NCBI GenBank assembly: GCA_035252155.1
Contig: DATFDL010000509.1
Span: forward strand, 1-6,028
Origin: JAICLL01 sp035252155
GTDB lineage: Bacteria > Planctomycetota > Planctomycetia > Pirellulales > JAICIG01
Direction of reading: 5' to 3'
DNA length: 6,028 nucleotides
Shown here: piece after piece, positions 1-5,934 of the stretch
Position numbering within the stretch: the stretch's first letter is position 1
How the letters are laid out: every line of letters begins with the position of its first letter
The notes under the pieces: generated by a model
The model's database searches: none
What the model saw: the letters and a program-made list of their open reading frames with translations, nothing else
What the model was told of the DNA's origin: nothing
Position numbers and translations under genes: made by a program

Positions 1-28
1 CGAGGGGGCGACACGGCGAAGAGGCGAG

Positions 29-51
29 GTAGCTCCGGGCCTTGTGCCCGG
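29..51 (+). repeat. REP-like GTAG hairpin, family D
   Basis: GTAG at 29-32 is followed after two bases by CCGGGC (35-40), a five-base loop CTTGT (41-45) and GCCCGG (46-51), a perfect 6-bp stem. The arrangement of GTAG at the 5' foot of a short GC-rich hairpin matches REP sequences. Only one copy is visible here, so calling it a dispersed repeat is inference from architecture and from its similarity in design to the other GTAG hairpins in this window. Confidence 0.45.
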
Positions 52-98
52 CGGTTCCCACGGTGTGCTCGAATGGCGGTTGAATCGCCCGCGCGACA

Positions 99-130
99 TC
101 TGTAGGGAACGGACTCCGTGCCGTTCCGTG
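99..130 (+). repeat. REP-like GTAG hairpin, family A, copy A1
   Basis: GTAG at 102-105 is directly followed by GGAACGG (106-112), an eight-base loop and CCGTTCC (121-127), a 7-bp perfect stem. The 32-base unit matches 5047-5078 at 28 of 32 positions. Its first 25 bases (99-123) are identical to the reverse complement of 5115-5139. Three copies in 6 kb, all outside genes, show directly that this is a dispersed repeat. The GTAG-plus-hairpin layout is that of REP elements. Confidence 0.8.
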
Positions 131-302
131 TCGGGCGAGCCGACGTCGCACCGCACGCGCAGGGTGGGCCAGGGCGTAGGGTCGGCCGAGTGAAACGAGT
201 CCCACCATTGGCCGCATCTTGCCAATTCACCTCGCGCTCTCTTGACGCCAATCTCCGGCGCTCTGGGGGAGTACCGGTAAACGAACACCACGCGGCCATT
301 GC

Positions 303-331
303 TTGTGACTCCCGGCTGCGGGTCATAAAAT
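303..331 (+). promoter_or_regulatory. Candidate sigma70-type promoter for the membrane protein gene
   Basis: TTGTGA (303-308, 4 of 6 to TTGACA) and TAAAAT (326-331, 5 of 6 to TATAAT) are separated by exactly 17 bases. Transcription would start near 338, giving a leader of about 53 bases before the ATG at 391. The A/T-rich -10 stands out in a GC-rich background. Planctomycete promoters are not well characterised, so this is a pattern match only. Confidence 0.4.
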
Positions 332-390
332 GCAATTTGTCGTCCGCCGCGTATCGACGACGATCGCCTTCGCGCAGCTCGATTTCTCGC

Positions 391-1101
391 ATGACCACCG
401 TTCGCCAAACCACCGCCGTCCGCTTCAGCTTGCGAAGCGTGCTGATCGCCGTGGCGGTAGTGGCGGCGTATTGTGCCTCGGTCGCACCGACATTCCGTGC
501 CTGGAGCCGGCCAGAGCGTGTCGCGTTCTTGGCAATGTGGGGCTGGGCCTTGCTCGGCTGGCTGGGAATGGTGGGAATCCATTCGGTTTTGCGATTACGA
601 GCCGAGCGACGCGCGGGAGCGGTCCATATCGCCTTGGCGACCCGCGGAAGGCGAATGGCTTTACTTATATGGGCGCTATCGGGAACAGTAATCGTTGTTT
701 TACTGCCATTTCATGCGCTCACCGCAGCGACCCTTGCACGGCAGAACGCGGAAGCCGCTGCAATGGGCCGCGCGACCTTGCCAAGCCACGCACCAAGGCT
801 CGGATTTGCCGTCGGCGGGATGGCCGGCATGTTGACAACATTCTTCTGGTTGCGCGGAGATCGAGTCGAATTTTGCGATCGAGGAGTCTTGAACTTCGTG
901 CGTTGCACTCCCTGGCCCGCCGTCGATTATGAGTGGCTTTTACGTGATCCACAGCGGCTGATGCTTTGCCTCGGCTACAATCGCATACATGTGATAGTCC
1001 CTGAAGAATCTCGCGCCGAAGTGGACGGCATGCTACGGCGCCGCTACGCCTCCCTGGCTTCTCCGGACGAGGCATTCGAGGACGGCGAATCGCCGGCCTA
1101 G
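391..1101 (+). CDS. Four-helix membrane protein of unknown function with C-terminal PH-like domain
   Basis: I do not recognise a named family across the whole 236-residue protein. Four hydrophobic segments are visible at about residues 14-33, 45-64, 89-110 and 138-154, followed by a soluble tail (155-236). The N-terminus RFSLRSVLIAVAVVAAY is the type of first helix seen on many planctomycete membrane proteins. The tail (GDRVEFCDRGVLNF, then PWPAVDYEWLL, a strand-like LMLCLGYNRIHVIV, then a charged helix EVDGMLRRRYA) resembles the DUF5673/YcxB-type bacterial PH-like arrangement; this is inference from pattern. I chose the ATG at 391 because the in-frame upstream extension is not protein-like and the first helix then begins about ten residues in. 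There is no clear Shine-Dalgarno. A promoter-like sequence lies at 303-331. The gene ends 64 bases from the convergent DUF1501 gene. Its third positions look less GC-biased than purA or uppS, consistent with a less constrained accessory gene. Confidence 0.7.
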   Translation: MTTVRQTTAVRFSLRSVLIAVAVVAAYCASVAPTFRAWSRPERVAFLAMWGWALLGWLGMVGIHSVLRLRAERRAGAVHIALATRGRRMALLIWALSGTVIVVLLPFHALTAATLARQNAEAAAMGRATLPSHAPRLGFAVGGMAGMLTTFFWLRGDRVEFCDRGVLNFVRCTPWPAVDYEWLLRDPQRLMLCLGYNRIHVIVPEESRAEVDGMLRRRYASLASPDEAFEDGESPA

Positions 1102-1162
1102 ATTTCACCCGGCGTCGCCAACGACGACGGCCGTTCCCGTCTCGGAGTGCCGGGACTACTTT

Positions 1163-1177
1163 GGGTTAAAATAACCC
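1163..1177. terminator. Small inverted repeat over the DUF1501 stop codon
   Basis: GGGTTA (1163-1168) and TAACCC (1172-1177) form a perfect 6-bp stem with a three-base AAA/TTT loop. The stem includes the TAA stop of the minus-strand gene and lies in the convergent spacer between two genes. It could help end transcription from either side, but no T-tract follows on either strand, so it is not a canonical intrinsic terminator. Confidence 0.25.
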
Positions 1178-2566
1178 GCGGATGGCGGTGCCGGTGCTAA
1201 TGGCCAGCGGCCGGCCGAGGCCGTCGTGGATCAGCGTGTCGGGGCCGAGACCCAAGGCGTGGTAGATGGTGGCGTGCAGATCGACGGGATCGACGCGCTG
1301 CGAACGTGGAAACGCGCCGTGCTTGTCGGACGAGCCCCATACCTGCCCGCCGCGGATGCCCCCGCCAGCCAAAAGCGCCGACGAACACGGTCCCCAATGG
1401 TCGCGGCCGGCGGCGGCGTTGATTCGCGGCGTTCGGCCGAATTCGCCGAAACATGCCACGACGGTTTGATCGAATAGGCCGCGGTCGGTCAGGTCGTCGA
1501 GCAGCGCCGAAATGCCTTGGTCGACCAGCGGCAGCAGCTCGTCGCGGCAGGCCTCGAAGTTTTTGGCGTGGGTGTCCCAGCCGTCGCAACGAGTCATGTG
1601 GTTGAAGTGAATGGCGATCATCGGCGCGCCCGCCTCGGCCAACCGCCGGGCCAAGAGCAGGCTTTGGCCGAAGCGGTGCCGGCCATAGCATTCGCGCAAC
1701 GCCTCGGGCTCGTGATCCAAGGCGTACGGGCCACCGGCCGTGGCCGCTCCGGTGAGCGAGACCGCCATTTGCCGCAACTCGCCGTAGGTCGCGGCCGCCG
1801 TTTCAGGCCGTCGGGCCTCGAACGCCGCCAGCAACGCTTGCCGCCGCGCAAAACGATCGTCGCTGATTCCCTCGCAAAGGGCCAGGTCGGGCAAGGCACC
1901 TGGACTGCGCGGGTCGCCGTTGATCACCAGCGGATCGTAGCGCGGGCCCAAAAAGCCCGCCCGGCCGCCACGCAGTGGAGTCGCCGCCCGAATGTTGTCG
2001 TCGCTGGAGCGCACGGCCACTTCGGGCAACGAAACGAACGGCGGCAGACCGATCGGCGCCGGCAGCAGCCGCGCCAGCACCGAACCCAAGTGCGGATGGT
2101 CTTCGCGCGAGGGCGGGCTGACGTCGTTATCGACCTCGGGCGTGCGCACGTGCCGACCGGTGAGCGTGTAATAGATCATCGGCGTATGGTTGCTGTTCGG
2201 ATGGCTGACCGAACGAACCAGCGCGTACTTGTCGGCCCGCTGCGCCAACCGCGGCAGATGTTCGCAGATCTGCGTGCCCGGCACGGTGGTGGCGATCGGC
2301 TGAAACGGTCCGCGGATTTCGGCCGGCGCGTCGGGCTTGAGGTCCCACATGTCCAGATGCGGCGGCCCGCCCAGCAGATAGATCAGGATGCACGAGCGGG
2401 CAGGACGGCGCGGTTCCGCATGAGCGGCAGCCGGCGACGCGAGCCATGGCGCGGTCACGGCCGCCAGGCCGCCCAGCCGCAGCGCGTCGCGCCGCGAAAG
2501 GCAAGCGATAGGCGACATGCTTTGGCTGACGGCGTTTTGGTTTTGCGGTATGCTGGAGGCAGGCAT
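1166..2566 (-). CDS. DUF1501 family protein with Tat signal peptide
   Basis: This protein belongs to the DUF1501 family, an alkaline-phosphatase/sulfatase-like group of unknown substrate abundant in Planctomycetes. From the start used here it is 466 residues long. A twin-arginine export signal is clear: SRRDALRLGGL at 24-34, then an alanine-rich hydrophobic stretch and a likely AHA cleavage site near 48-50, so the mature protein should act outside the cytoplasmic membrane. Family landmarks are LLGGPPHLDMWD (64-75), SHPNSNH (121-127), FGEFGRTPR (373-381), GRDHWGP (387-393), the glycine-rich LAGGGIRGGQVWG stretch, and the C-terminal DLHATIYHALGL. The start is uncertain. ATGs at 2608, 2566 and 2518 are all in frame and none has a good Shine-Dalgarno. 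I prefer 2566 because -10-like sequences lie between it and 2608; 2518 would give a more usual nine-residue n-region. These proteins are often encoded next to a DUF1549/DUF1553 cytochrome-type gene, and none is present here. It diverges from the DUF1559 gene. Confidence 0.9.
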   Translation of the reverse strand: MPASSIPQNQNAVSQSMSPIACLSRRDALRLGGLAAVTAPWLASPAAAHAEPRRPARSCILIYLLGGPPHLDMWDLKPDAPAEIRGPFQPIATTVPGTQICEHLPRLAQRADKYALVRSVSHPNSNHTPMIYYTLTGRHVRTPEVDNDVSPPSREDHPHLGSVLARLLPAPIGLPPFVSLPEVAVRSSDDNIRAATPLRGGRAGFLGPRYDPLVINGDPRSPGALPDLALCEGISDDRFARRQALLAAFEARRPETAAATYGELRQMAVSLTGAATAGGPYALDHEPEALRECYGRHRFGQSLLLARRLAEAGAPMIAIHFNHMTRCDGWDTHAKNFEACRDELLPLVDQGISALLDDLTDRGLFDQTVVACFGEFGRTPRINAAAGRDHWGPCSSALLAGGGIRGGQVWGSSDKHGAFPRSQRVDPVDLHATIYHALGLGPDTLIHDGLGRPLAISTGTAIRGLF

Positions 2567-2584
2567 TGGTTCGCGTCCGGCGGT

Positions 2585-2612
2585 GAATATAAAGCGCCAC
2601 GTCGGCATTGTA
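2585..2612 (-). promoter_or_regulatory. Candidate -10 region(s) for the DUF1501 gene
   Basis: Read on the minus strand, TACAAT (2612 down to 2607, 5 of 6 to TATAAT) and TATATT (2591 down to 2586) lie in otherwise GC-rich DNA just upstream of the ATG at 2566. I find no good -35 hexamer at the right distance for either. If either is used, transcription starts downstream of the ATG at 2608, which supports a start at 2566 or 2518. Confidence 0.25.
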
Positions 2613-2636
2613 GCGACATCGCGCCGGAAGAACTAC

Positions 2637-2671
2637 GTGCCGGGGCATCGCCAAGGCTCTGCCCCAGCCAC
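2637..2671. repeat. Imperfect palindrome in the divergent spacer
   Basis: GGGGCA (2642-2647) and TGCCCC (2660-2665) form a perfect 6-bp stem with a 12-base loop. The pairing resumes beyond an internal bulge with GTG (2637-2639) and CAC (2669-2671). It sits between the divergent DUF1501 and DUF1559 genes. It may be an operator-like site, or one more dispersed palindromic repeat of this genome. No second copy is visible in the window, so the two cannot be told apart here. Confidence 0.4.
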
Positions 2672-2712
2672 CGAACTACCGATTGGATGCCATTGCGAGC
2701 GGCTGATCGCCG

Positions 2713-3570
2713 ATGAACTTCGTCCTAAAACCATTCTTGGCGTGTTCCACCGCGGACGATGTGGCACATCACTCGGGCAACTCCGCGGATCTCGCCGCCG
2801 CGGTCGTCGTGGCAGGTGTCTTCGTGGCGTCGTTCGCGGTCATTCTCCTGATTCGCCTCTTGCGGCGGCCGAGCGTGTTCATCGCCTACGGAACCGCGGT
2901 GGTGTTGGTTCTGTTGCTGGTGCCGGCCGTGCAGAACGCTCGCGAGGCATCGCGACGTTCTTCGTGCAACTGTAATCTCAAGCAGCTCGGCCTGGCGCTG
3001 CAAACCTACGCCGACGTTTACAAATGTTTTCCGCCGGCGTACGTTACCGACGCCAAAGGCAACCGGATGCATAGCTGGCGCGTGCTGATTCTTCCGTTCA
3101 TGGAGCAAAAAGCGCTTTACGCACAGTACGATTTCAACGAGCCGTGGAATGGCCCGCACAACCGGCTGCTGGCCGACCAAATACCGCCGGTATATTGTTG
3201 TCCCAGCGACGATCTGCGCGGGCCTAGCGAGGTCAGTTATCTCGCGGTCACTGGTCCCGGCACCATCTGGCCCGGCAATCGGTGCTCCGGCTTCGGCGAT
3301 ATCAAAGATGGCACGTCGAACACCCTGATCATTGTCGAGTCGGTCGGATCGGGCATTCACTGGATGGAACCGCGCGACCTACCGTTCGAAATGCTGGCAA
3401 AAGGCGTCAACGCAGACCAAGGCATGGGAGTTTGCAGCCGTCACGACGGCATCGCCGAGGTCGCGTTTGGCGATGGCAGCGTAAAGCCCATCAATGAGTC
3501 GGTGCGGATTGAGGTGCTCGAAGCCTTCGCGACCAAAGCCGGAGGCGAGTCGATCAACGGGCCTTTTTGA
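2713..3570 (+). CDS. DUF1559 / H-X9-DG family membrane protein, variant without prepilin motif
   Basis: The 285-residue protein carries the DUF1559 core. This includes VPAVQNAREASRR (70-82), SCNCNLKQLGLALQTY (84-99), the PPAYVTD and HSWRVLILPFMEQ stretches, a PVYCCPSD segment, DGTSNTLIIVES, and near the C-terminus HDGIAEVAFGDG, which has exactly nine residues between H and DG (the prepilin-associated H-X9-DG motif). Usual family members begin with a type IV pilin-like leader of the G-F-T-L-V-E-L-L type directly before the VPAVQ segment. Here that leader is missing. Instead there are a 27-residue N-terminus and two hydrophobic segments (about 28-47 and 55-70) separated by a short basic loop RLLRRPS. 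The protein is therefore probably membrane-anchored by a helical hairpin, with the soluble domain on the same side as the N-terminus, rather than processed by prepilin peptidase. The function of the family is unknown. The start at 2713 has no strong Shine-Dalgarno but is the first ATG of the frame and precedes both helices. The gene diverges from DUF1501. Confidence 0.88.
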   Translation: MNFVLKPFLACSTADDVAHHSGNSADLAAAVVVAGVFVASFAVILLIRLLRRPSVFIAYGTAVVLVLLLVPAVQNAREASRRSSCNCNLKQLGLALQTYADVYKCFPPAYVTDAKGNRMHSWRVLILPFMEQKALYAQYDFNEPWNGPHNRLLADQIPPVYCCPSDDLRGPSEVSYLAVTGPGTIWPGNRCSGFGDIKDGTSNTLIIVESVGSGIHWMEPRDLPFEMLAKGVNADQGMGVCSRHDGIAEVAFGDGSVKPINESVRIEVLEAFATKAGGESINGPF

Positions 3571-3645
3571 TGCATCCTTGACCGCCGGGCTGGGCCACAT
3601 ACACTAAGTAGTTTGCACACCGCCGGCCGCGCTGGCCCGCTGGGG

Positions 3646-3675
3646 TTGACCGTCAGGCTGGGAAGCCTGACCTAC
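3646..3675 (-). repeat. REP-like GTAG hairpin, family B, upstream of purA
   Basis: GTCAGGCT (3652-3659), loop GGGA (3660-3663) and AGCCTGAC (3664-3671) form a perfect 8-bp stem. On the minus strand the tetranucleotide GTAG (complement of 3672-3675) abuts the 5' foot of the stem, the REP layout. It ends 26 bases before the purA start. A TTGACC (3646-3651) overlapping the repeat resembles a -35 box, but I see no -10 at a suitable distance. There is no T-tract, so this is unlikely to be the terminator of the DUF1559 gene. Only one copy is visible. Confidence 0.6.
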
Positions 3676-3701
3676 GAATTGTTGAATCTTGAGATACCGC
3701 C

Positions 3702-5003
3702 GTGCCTGGAACTTGCGTAATTGGCCTGCAATGGGGCGATGAGGCCAAAGGCAAAATCGTCGACCTGCTGACCGAAAGTCACGACGTGGTCGTGCGGTAT
3801 CAGGGCGGCGCCAACGCCGGGCATACCGTCGTCACCGGCGGGCAAACCTATAAGCTGTCGCTGATTCCCAGCGGCATTTTGCGGCCGGGCGTGCAGTGCG
3901 TCGTCACCGGCGGCGTGGTGCTCAACCCGCCCAGCATCCTGGCCGAGATTGACGAGCTGCGCGGCCGCGGCGTCGAGGTCGGCGGCAACCTGCTGCTTAG
4001 CGACCGCGCTCACGTCATCTTTCCCTGGCACATGGTCGAAGACCGGCTGACCGAAGGCGCCGCGAAAAACGGCGAAGCCATCGGCACCACCATGCGCGGC
4101 ATCGGCCCCTGCTATCGCGATAAGGTCGGCCGGGCCAACGCCCTTCGCCTGGGCGATCTCTATCGAGGTGATTTCCGCGAGCGCGTCGAGCGGATCGTCG
4201 CCCACAAAAGCCGTATCATCGCGGCAATCACCGCCGGGCAAGACAAGCGGCAAGATCTCGAATCGCTCGATGCCGCCCGCATCGCCGCCGACTACGAGCA
4301 ATTCGCCGAGCGGCTGCGGCCCCACGTGGCCGACACCACCACCTATCTGCTCGACGCCTTGGAAGCCGGCCGCCGCGTGCTTTTCGAGGGCGCCCAGGGG
4401 GCGCTGCTCGACATCGACCACGGCACGTTTCCCTACGTGACCAGCAGCAACAGTTCGGGCGTGGGCATCGCTTCGGGCGCTGGCGTGCCGGGCCGCTATT
4501 TCAATAAGATCATCGGCGTGGTGAAGGCGTATGGCACTCGCGTCGGCGGGGGACCATTTCCCACCGAGCAAGACAACGAGCTGGGCCAGCACCTGCGCGA
4601 CCGCGGCAACGAGTATGGCACGGTCACGCGGCGGCCGCGCCGTTGCGGCTGGTTCGACGCCGTCGCCGTGCGCTACACCGCCCGACTGAGCGGCGTGGAT
4701 ACCTTGGCCGTCATGCTGCTCGATGTGCTCAGCGAGCTCGACGAAATCAAGATCTGCACGGCCTACGAGATCGACGGCCGGCGTGTGACCACTTTTCCGA
4801 GCCAGGTTGACGATCTCCGCCGGGCACGACCGGTGTATGAAACGTTGCCGGGCTGGCGGCAGGAGATCAGCGATGTCCGCGCGCTGGACGGCCTGCCCGA
4901 AAACGCCCGGCGTTATCTCGATCGGCTCGGCCAGATCATCGGCCGTCCGGTCGAAATCGTCTCGGTGGGGGCCGATCGCGAGCAGACCATACAATCCAGG
5001 TGA
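3702..5003 (+). CDS. purA: Adenylosuccinate synthetase
   Basis: PurA joins IMP and L-aspartate using GTP to give adenylosuccinate, the first committed step from IMP to AMP, in the cytoplasm. At 433 residues it matches the usual bacterial length (432 in E. coli). The GTG start at 3702 places the catalytic pair exactly where E. coli has it: D13 in the loop QWGDEAKGK (10-18) and H41 in NAGH (38-41). Further landmarks are TTMRGIGPCYRDK (129-141), EGAQGALLDIDHGTFPYVTSSN (229-250), VKAYGTRVGGGPFPTE, the aspartate loop region YGTVTRRPRRCGW (305-317), LPGW and the C-terminal GADREQTI. Two departures from the common consensus are A15 in place of Gly in GDEGKGK, and V308/R310 where E. coli has T and G in its TTGR segment. 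Both are likely lineage variants, since all else is intact. GAG at 3691-3693 is a weak Shine-Dalgarno. A repeat pair separates purA from uppS, so operon status is uncertain. Confidence 0.97.
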   Translation: MPGTCVIGLQWGDEAKGKIVDLLTESHDVVVRYQGGANAGHTVVTGGQTYKLSLIPSGILRPGVQCVVTGGVVLNPPSILAEIDELRGRGVEVGGNLLLSDRAHVIFPWHMVEDRLTEGAAKNGEAIGTTMRGIGPCYRDKVGRANALRLGDLYRGDFRERVERIVAHKSRIIAAITAGQDKRQDLESLDAARIAADYEQFAERLRPHVADTTTYLLDALEAGRRVLFEGAQGALLDIDHGTFPYVTSSNSSGVGIASGAGVPGRYFNKIIGVVKAYGTRVGGGPFPTEQDNELGQHLRDRGNEYGTVTRRPRRCGWFDAVAVRYTARLSGVDTLAVMLLDVLSELDEIKICTAYEIDGRRVTTFPSQVDDLRRARPVYETLPGWRQEISDVRALDGLPENARRYLDRLGQIIGRPVEIVSVGADREQTIQSR

Positions 5004-5046
5004 ATTTGCAAGTAGACGAACGAAAGCGGTAGCACCAAGTTCGGCG

Positions 5047-5139
5047 TCTGTAGGGAACGCCCTCCGTGGCGTTCCGCGAATTGCGATTCGGCCCCGCGCC
5101 GCCCCCCGCGCCAGCGGCACGGAGTCCGTTCCCTACAGA
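5047..5139. repeat. Inverted pair of family A repeats (BIME-like) between purA and uppS
   Basis: The left copy A2 (5047-5078, + orientation) has GTAG at 5050-5053 followed by an 8-bp perfect stem: GGAACGCC (5054-5061), a six-base loop, and GGCGTTCC (5068-5075). The right copy A3 lies in the opposite orientation (5139 down to about 5111). Its reverse complement is identical to A1 over 25 bases (99-123), then diverges, so its own stem is damaged at the foot. The two arms match at 22 of 25 positions and could also pair with each other into one long hairpin across a 34-bp GC-rich spacer. The spacer contains a small CGAAT/ATTCG palindrome (5077-5090). Paired inverted REPs are known as BIMEs. The element fills most of the 163-bp gap and might act as an attenuator or an mRNA stabiliser; that is inference. 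Confidence 0.8.
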
Positions 5140-5166
5140 GATCACTGCACAAGTTAAAAGTTTCCC

Positions 5167-5928
5167 ATGCCGCAAACCTCGATCAGTCCTCGAGACGCCC
5201 TCGTCGACGTTCCGCCCGAGCGGCGTCCGCGGCACATCGCCATCATCATGGACGGCAACGGCCGCTGGGCGCAGCGCCGCGGCCTGCCGCGCATCGAAGG
5301 CCACCGCCGCGGTGTGGCCAGCGTGCGGGCCGCCACCGAGGAGTGCGCCCGGCTGGGCATCGAGCAGCTCACGCTCTATTGTCTATCGAGCGAAAACTGG
5401 AAGCGGCCGCAATACGAGCTCGACTTGCTCATGCAGTTGCTCGAGCAGTATCTGATCGAAGAGCGGACCACGCTCATCAACGAAAACATTCGGCTGTCGG
5501 TGATCGGCCGCCGCGAGGGGTTGCCCGCCAGCGCGATTGACGAGATGGACAAGACCATCGAGCTGAGCAGCGTACACACCGGCATGCGGCTTTGCCTGGC
5601 GATCAATTATGGCGGCCGTGGCGAAGTGGTCGATGCCGTGCGGGCCATCGCCCGCGACGTCCGGCAGGGCCGGCTCTCGCCCGACGACGTCGACGAAGAG
5701 ACGATCAGCGAGCATCTTTACACGGCCGGCATGTCCGATCCCGACCTGCTGATTCGCACGGCGGGCGAAATGCGCGTCAGCAATTTTTTGTTGTGGCAGA
5801 TCAGCTACGCCGAGCTATGGGTGACCGATCATTGCTGGCCCGATTTCCGCGAGGCCGACCTGCACGCCGCCCTTCGCGACTTCGCCGCCCGCGACCGTCG
5901 TTTCGGCGGCCTGAAACCGCTGGCCTAA
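5167..5928 (+). CDS. uppS: Undecaprenyl diphosphate synthase (cis-prenyltransferase)
   Basis: UppS extends farnesyl diphosphate with isopentenyl units in cis to make the C55 carrier lipid precursor used for cell-envelope glycans. It acts at the cytoplasmic face of the membrane. The protein is 253 residues, normal for the family. The motifs run in order: HIAIIMDGNGRWA (23-35), GHRRGV (45-50), LTLYCLSSENWKRP (68-81), NYGGR (147-151), and PDLLIRTAGEMRVSNFLLWQ (192-211) followed by YAELW (214-218) and WPDF (224-227). With a constant offset of three, every E. coli catalytic or binding residue has its counterpart: D29, N31, R42, H46, R197, R203, S205 and E216. The ATG at 5167 lies 18 residues before the conserved core, which is usual. 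No clear Shine-Dalgarno is seen. In many bacteria cdsA follows; here the gene ends in a repeat element and the next gene lies outside the window. An isoprenyl chain of other length (short or medium cis-prenyl) cannot be excluded from sequence alone. Confidence 0.96.
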   Translation: MPQTSISPRDALVDVPPERRPRHIAIIMDGNGRWAQRRGLPRIEGHRRGVASVRAATEECARLGIEQLTLYCLSSENWKRPQYELDLLMQLLEQYLIEERTTLINENIRLSVIGRREGLPASAIDEMDKTIELSSVHTGMRLCLAINYGGRGEVVDAVRAIARDVRQGRLSPDDVDEETISEHLYTAGMSDPDLLIRTAGEMRVSNFLLWQISYAELWVTDHCWPDFREADLHAALRDFAARDRRFGGLKPLA

Positions 5929-5934
5929 AGCACA

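Larger units (their letters stand above)
1..390. other. Gene-free leader region with repeats and a promoter
   Basis: I see no convincing gene in this stretch. The frame of the downstream membrane protein stays open back to a GTG at 118, but the translation of 118-390 is arginine/serine-rich, has no recognisable domain, and its first codon lies inside a repeat, so I treat it as non-coding. The stretch holds two GTAG-hairpin repeats (29-51 and 102-127) and a promoter-like pair of hexamers (303-331), listed separately. The 3' end of any gene lying to the left is not visible. Confidence 0.6.

Noticed and set aside
118..390. N-terminal extension of the membrane protein from GTG at 118
   Set aside because: The start codon lies inside a dispersed repeat, the extension looks non-protein-like, and a promoter candidate at 303-331 lies within it.
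1113..1126. CGTCG/CGACG hairpin in the convergent spacer as a terminator
   Set aside because: Only five pairs, no T-tract, and such pairings are common by chance in GC-rich DNA.
2567..2608. N-terminal extension of the DUF1501 protein from ATG at 2608
   Set aside because: It would put 38 residues before the twin arginines and would overlap -10-like sequences. It is kept only as a possible alternative start.
1517..2716. Long plus-strand open frame (399 codons) opposite the DUF1501 gene
   Set aside because: Same reason: the minus strand carries a Tat signal and all DUF1501 motifs, and the plus-strand translation is arginine/glutamine-rich low-complexity sequence.
3622..3638. GGCC-rich inverted repeat after the DUF1559 gene as a terminator
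   Set aside because: The stem is four pairs of a self-complementary tetramer with no T-tract, so it is not distinguishable from background.
3672..5120. Long minus-strand open frame (482 codons) opposite purA
   Set aside because: It is antisense to an unmistakable purA with all catalytic motifs. Long shadow frames are expected opposite GC-rich genes with strong third-position bias, and the translation shows no recognisable domain.
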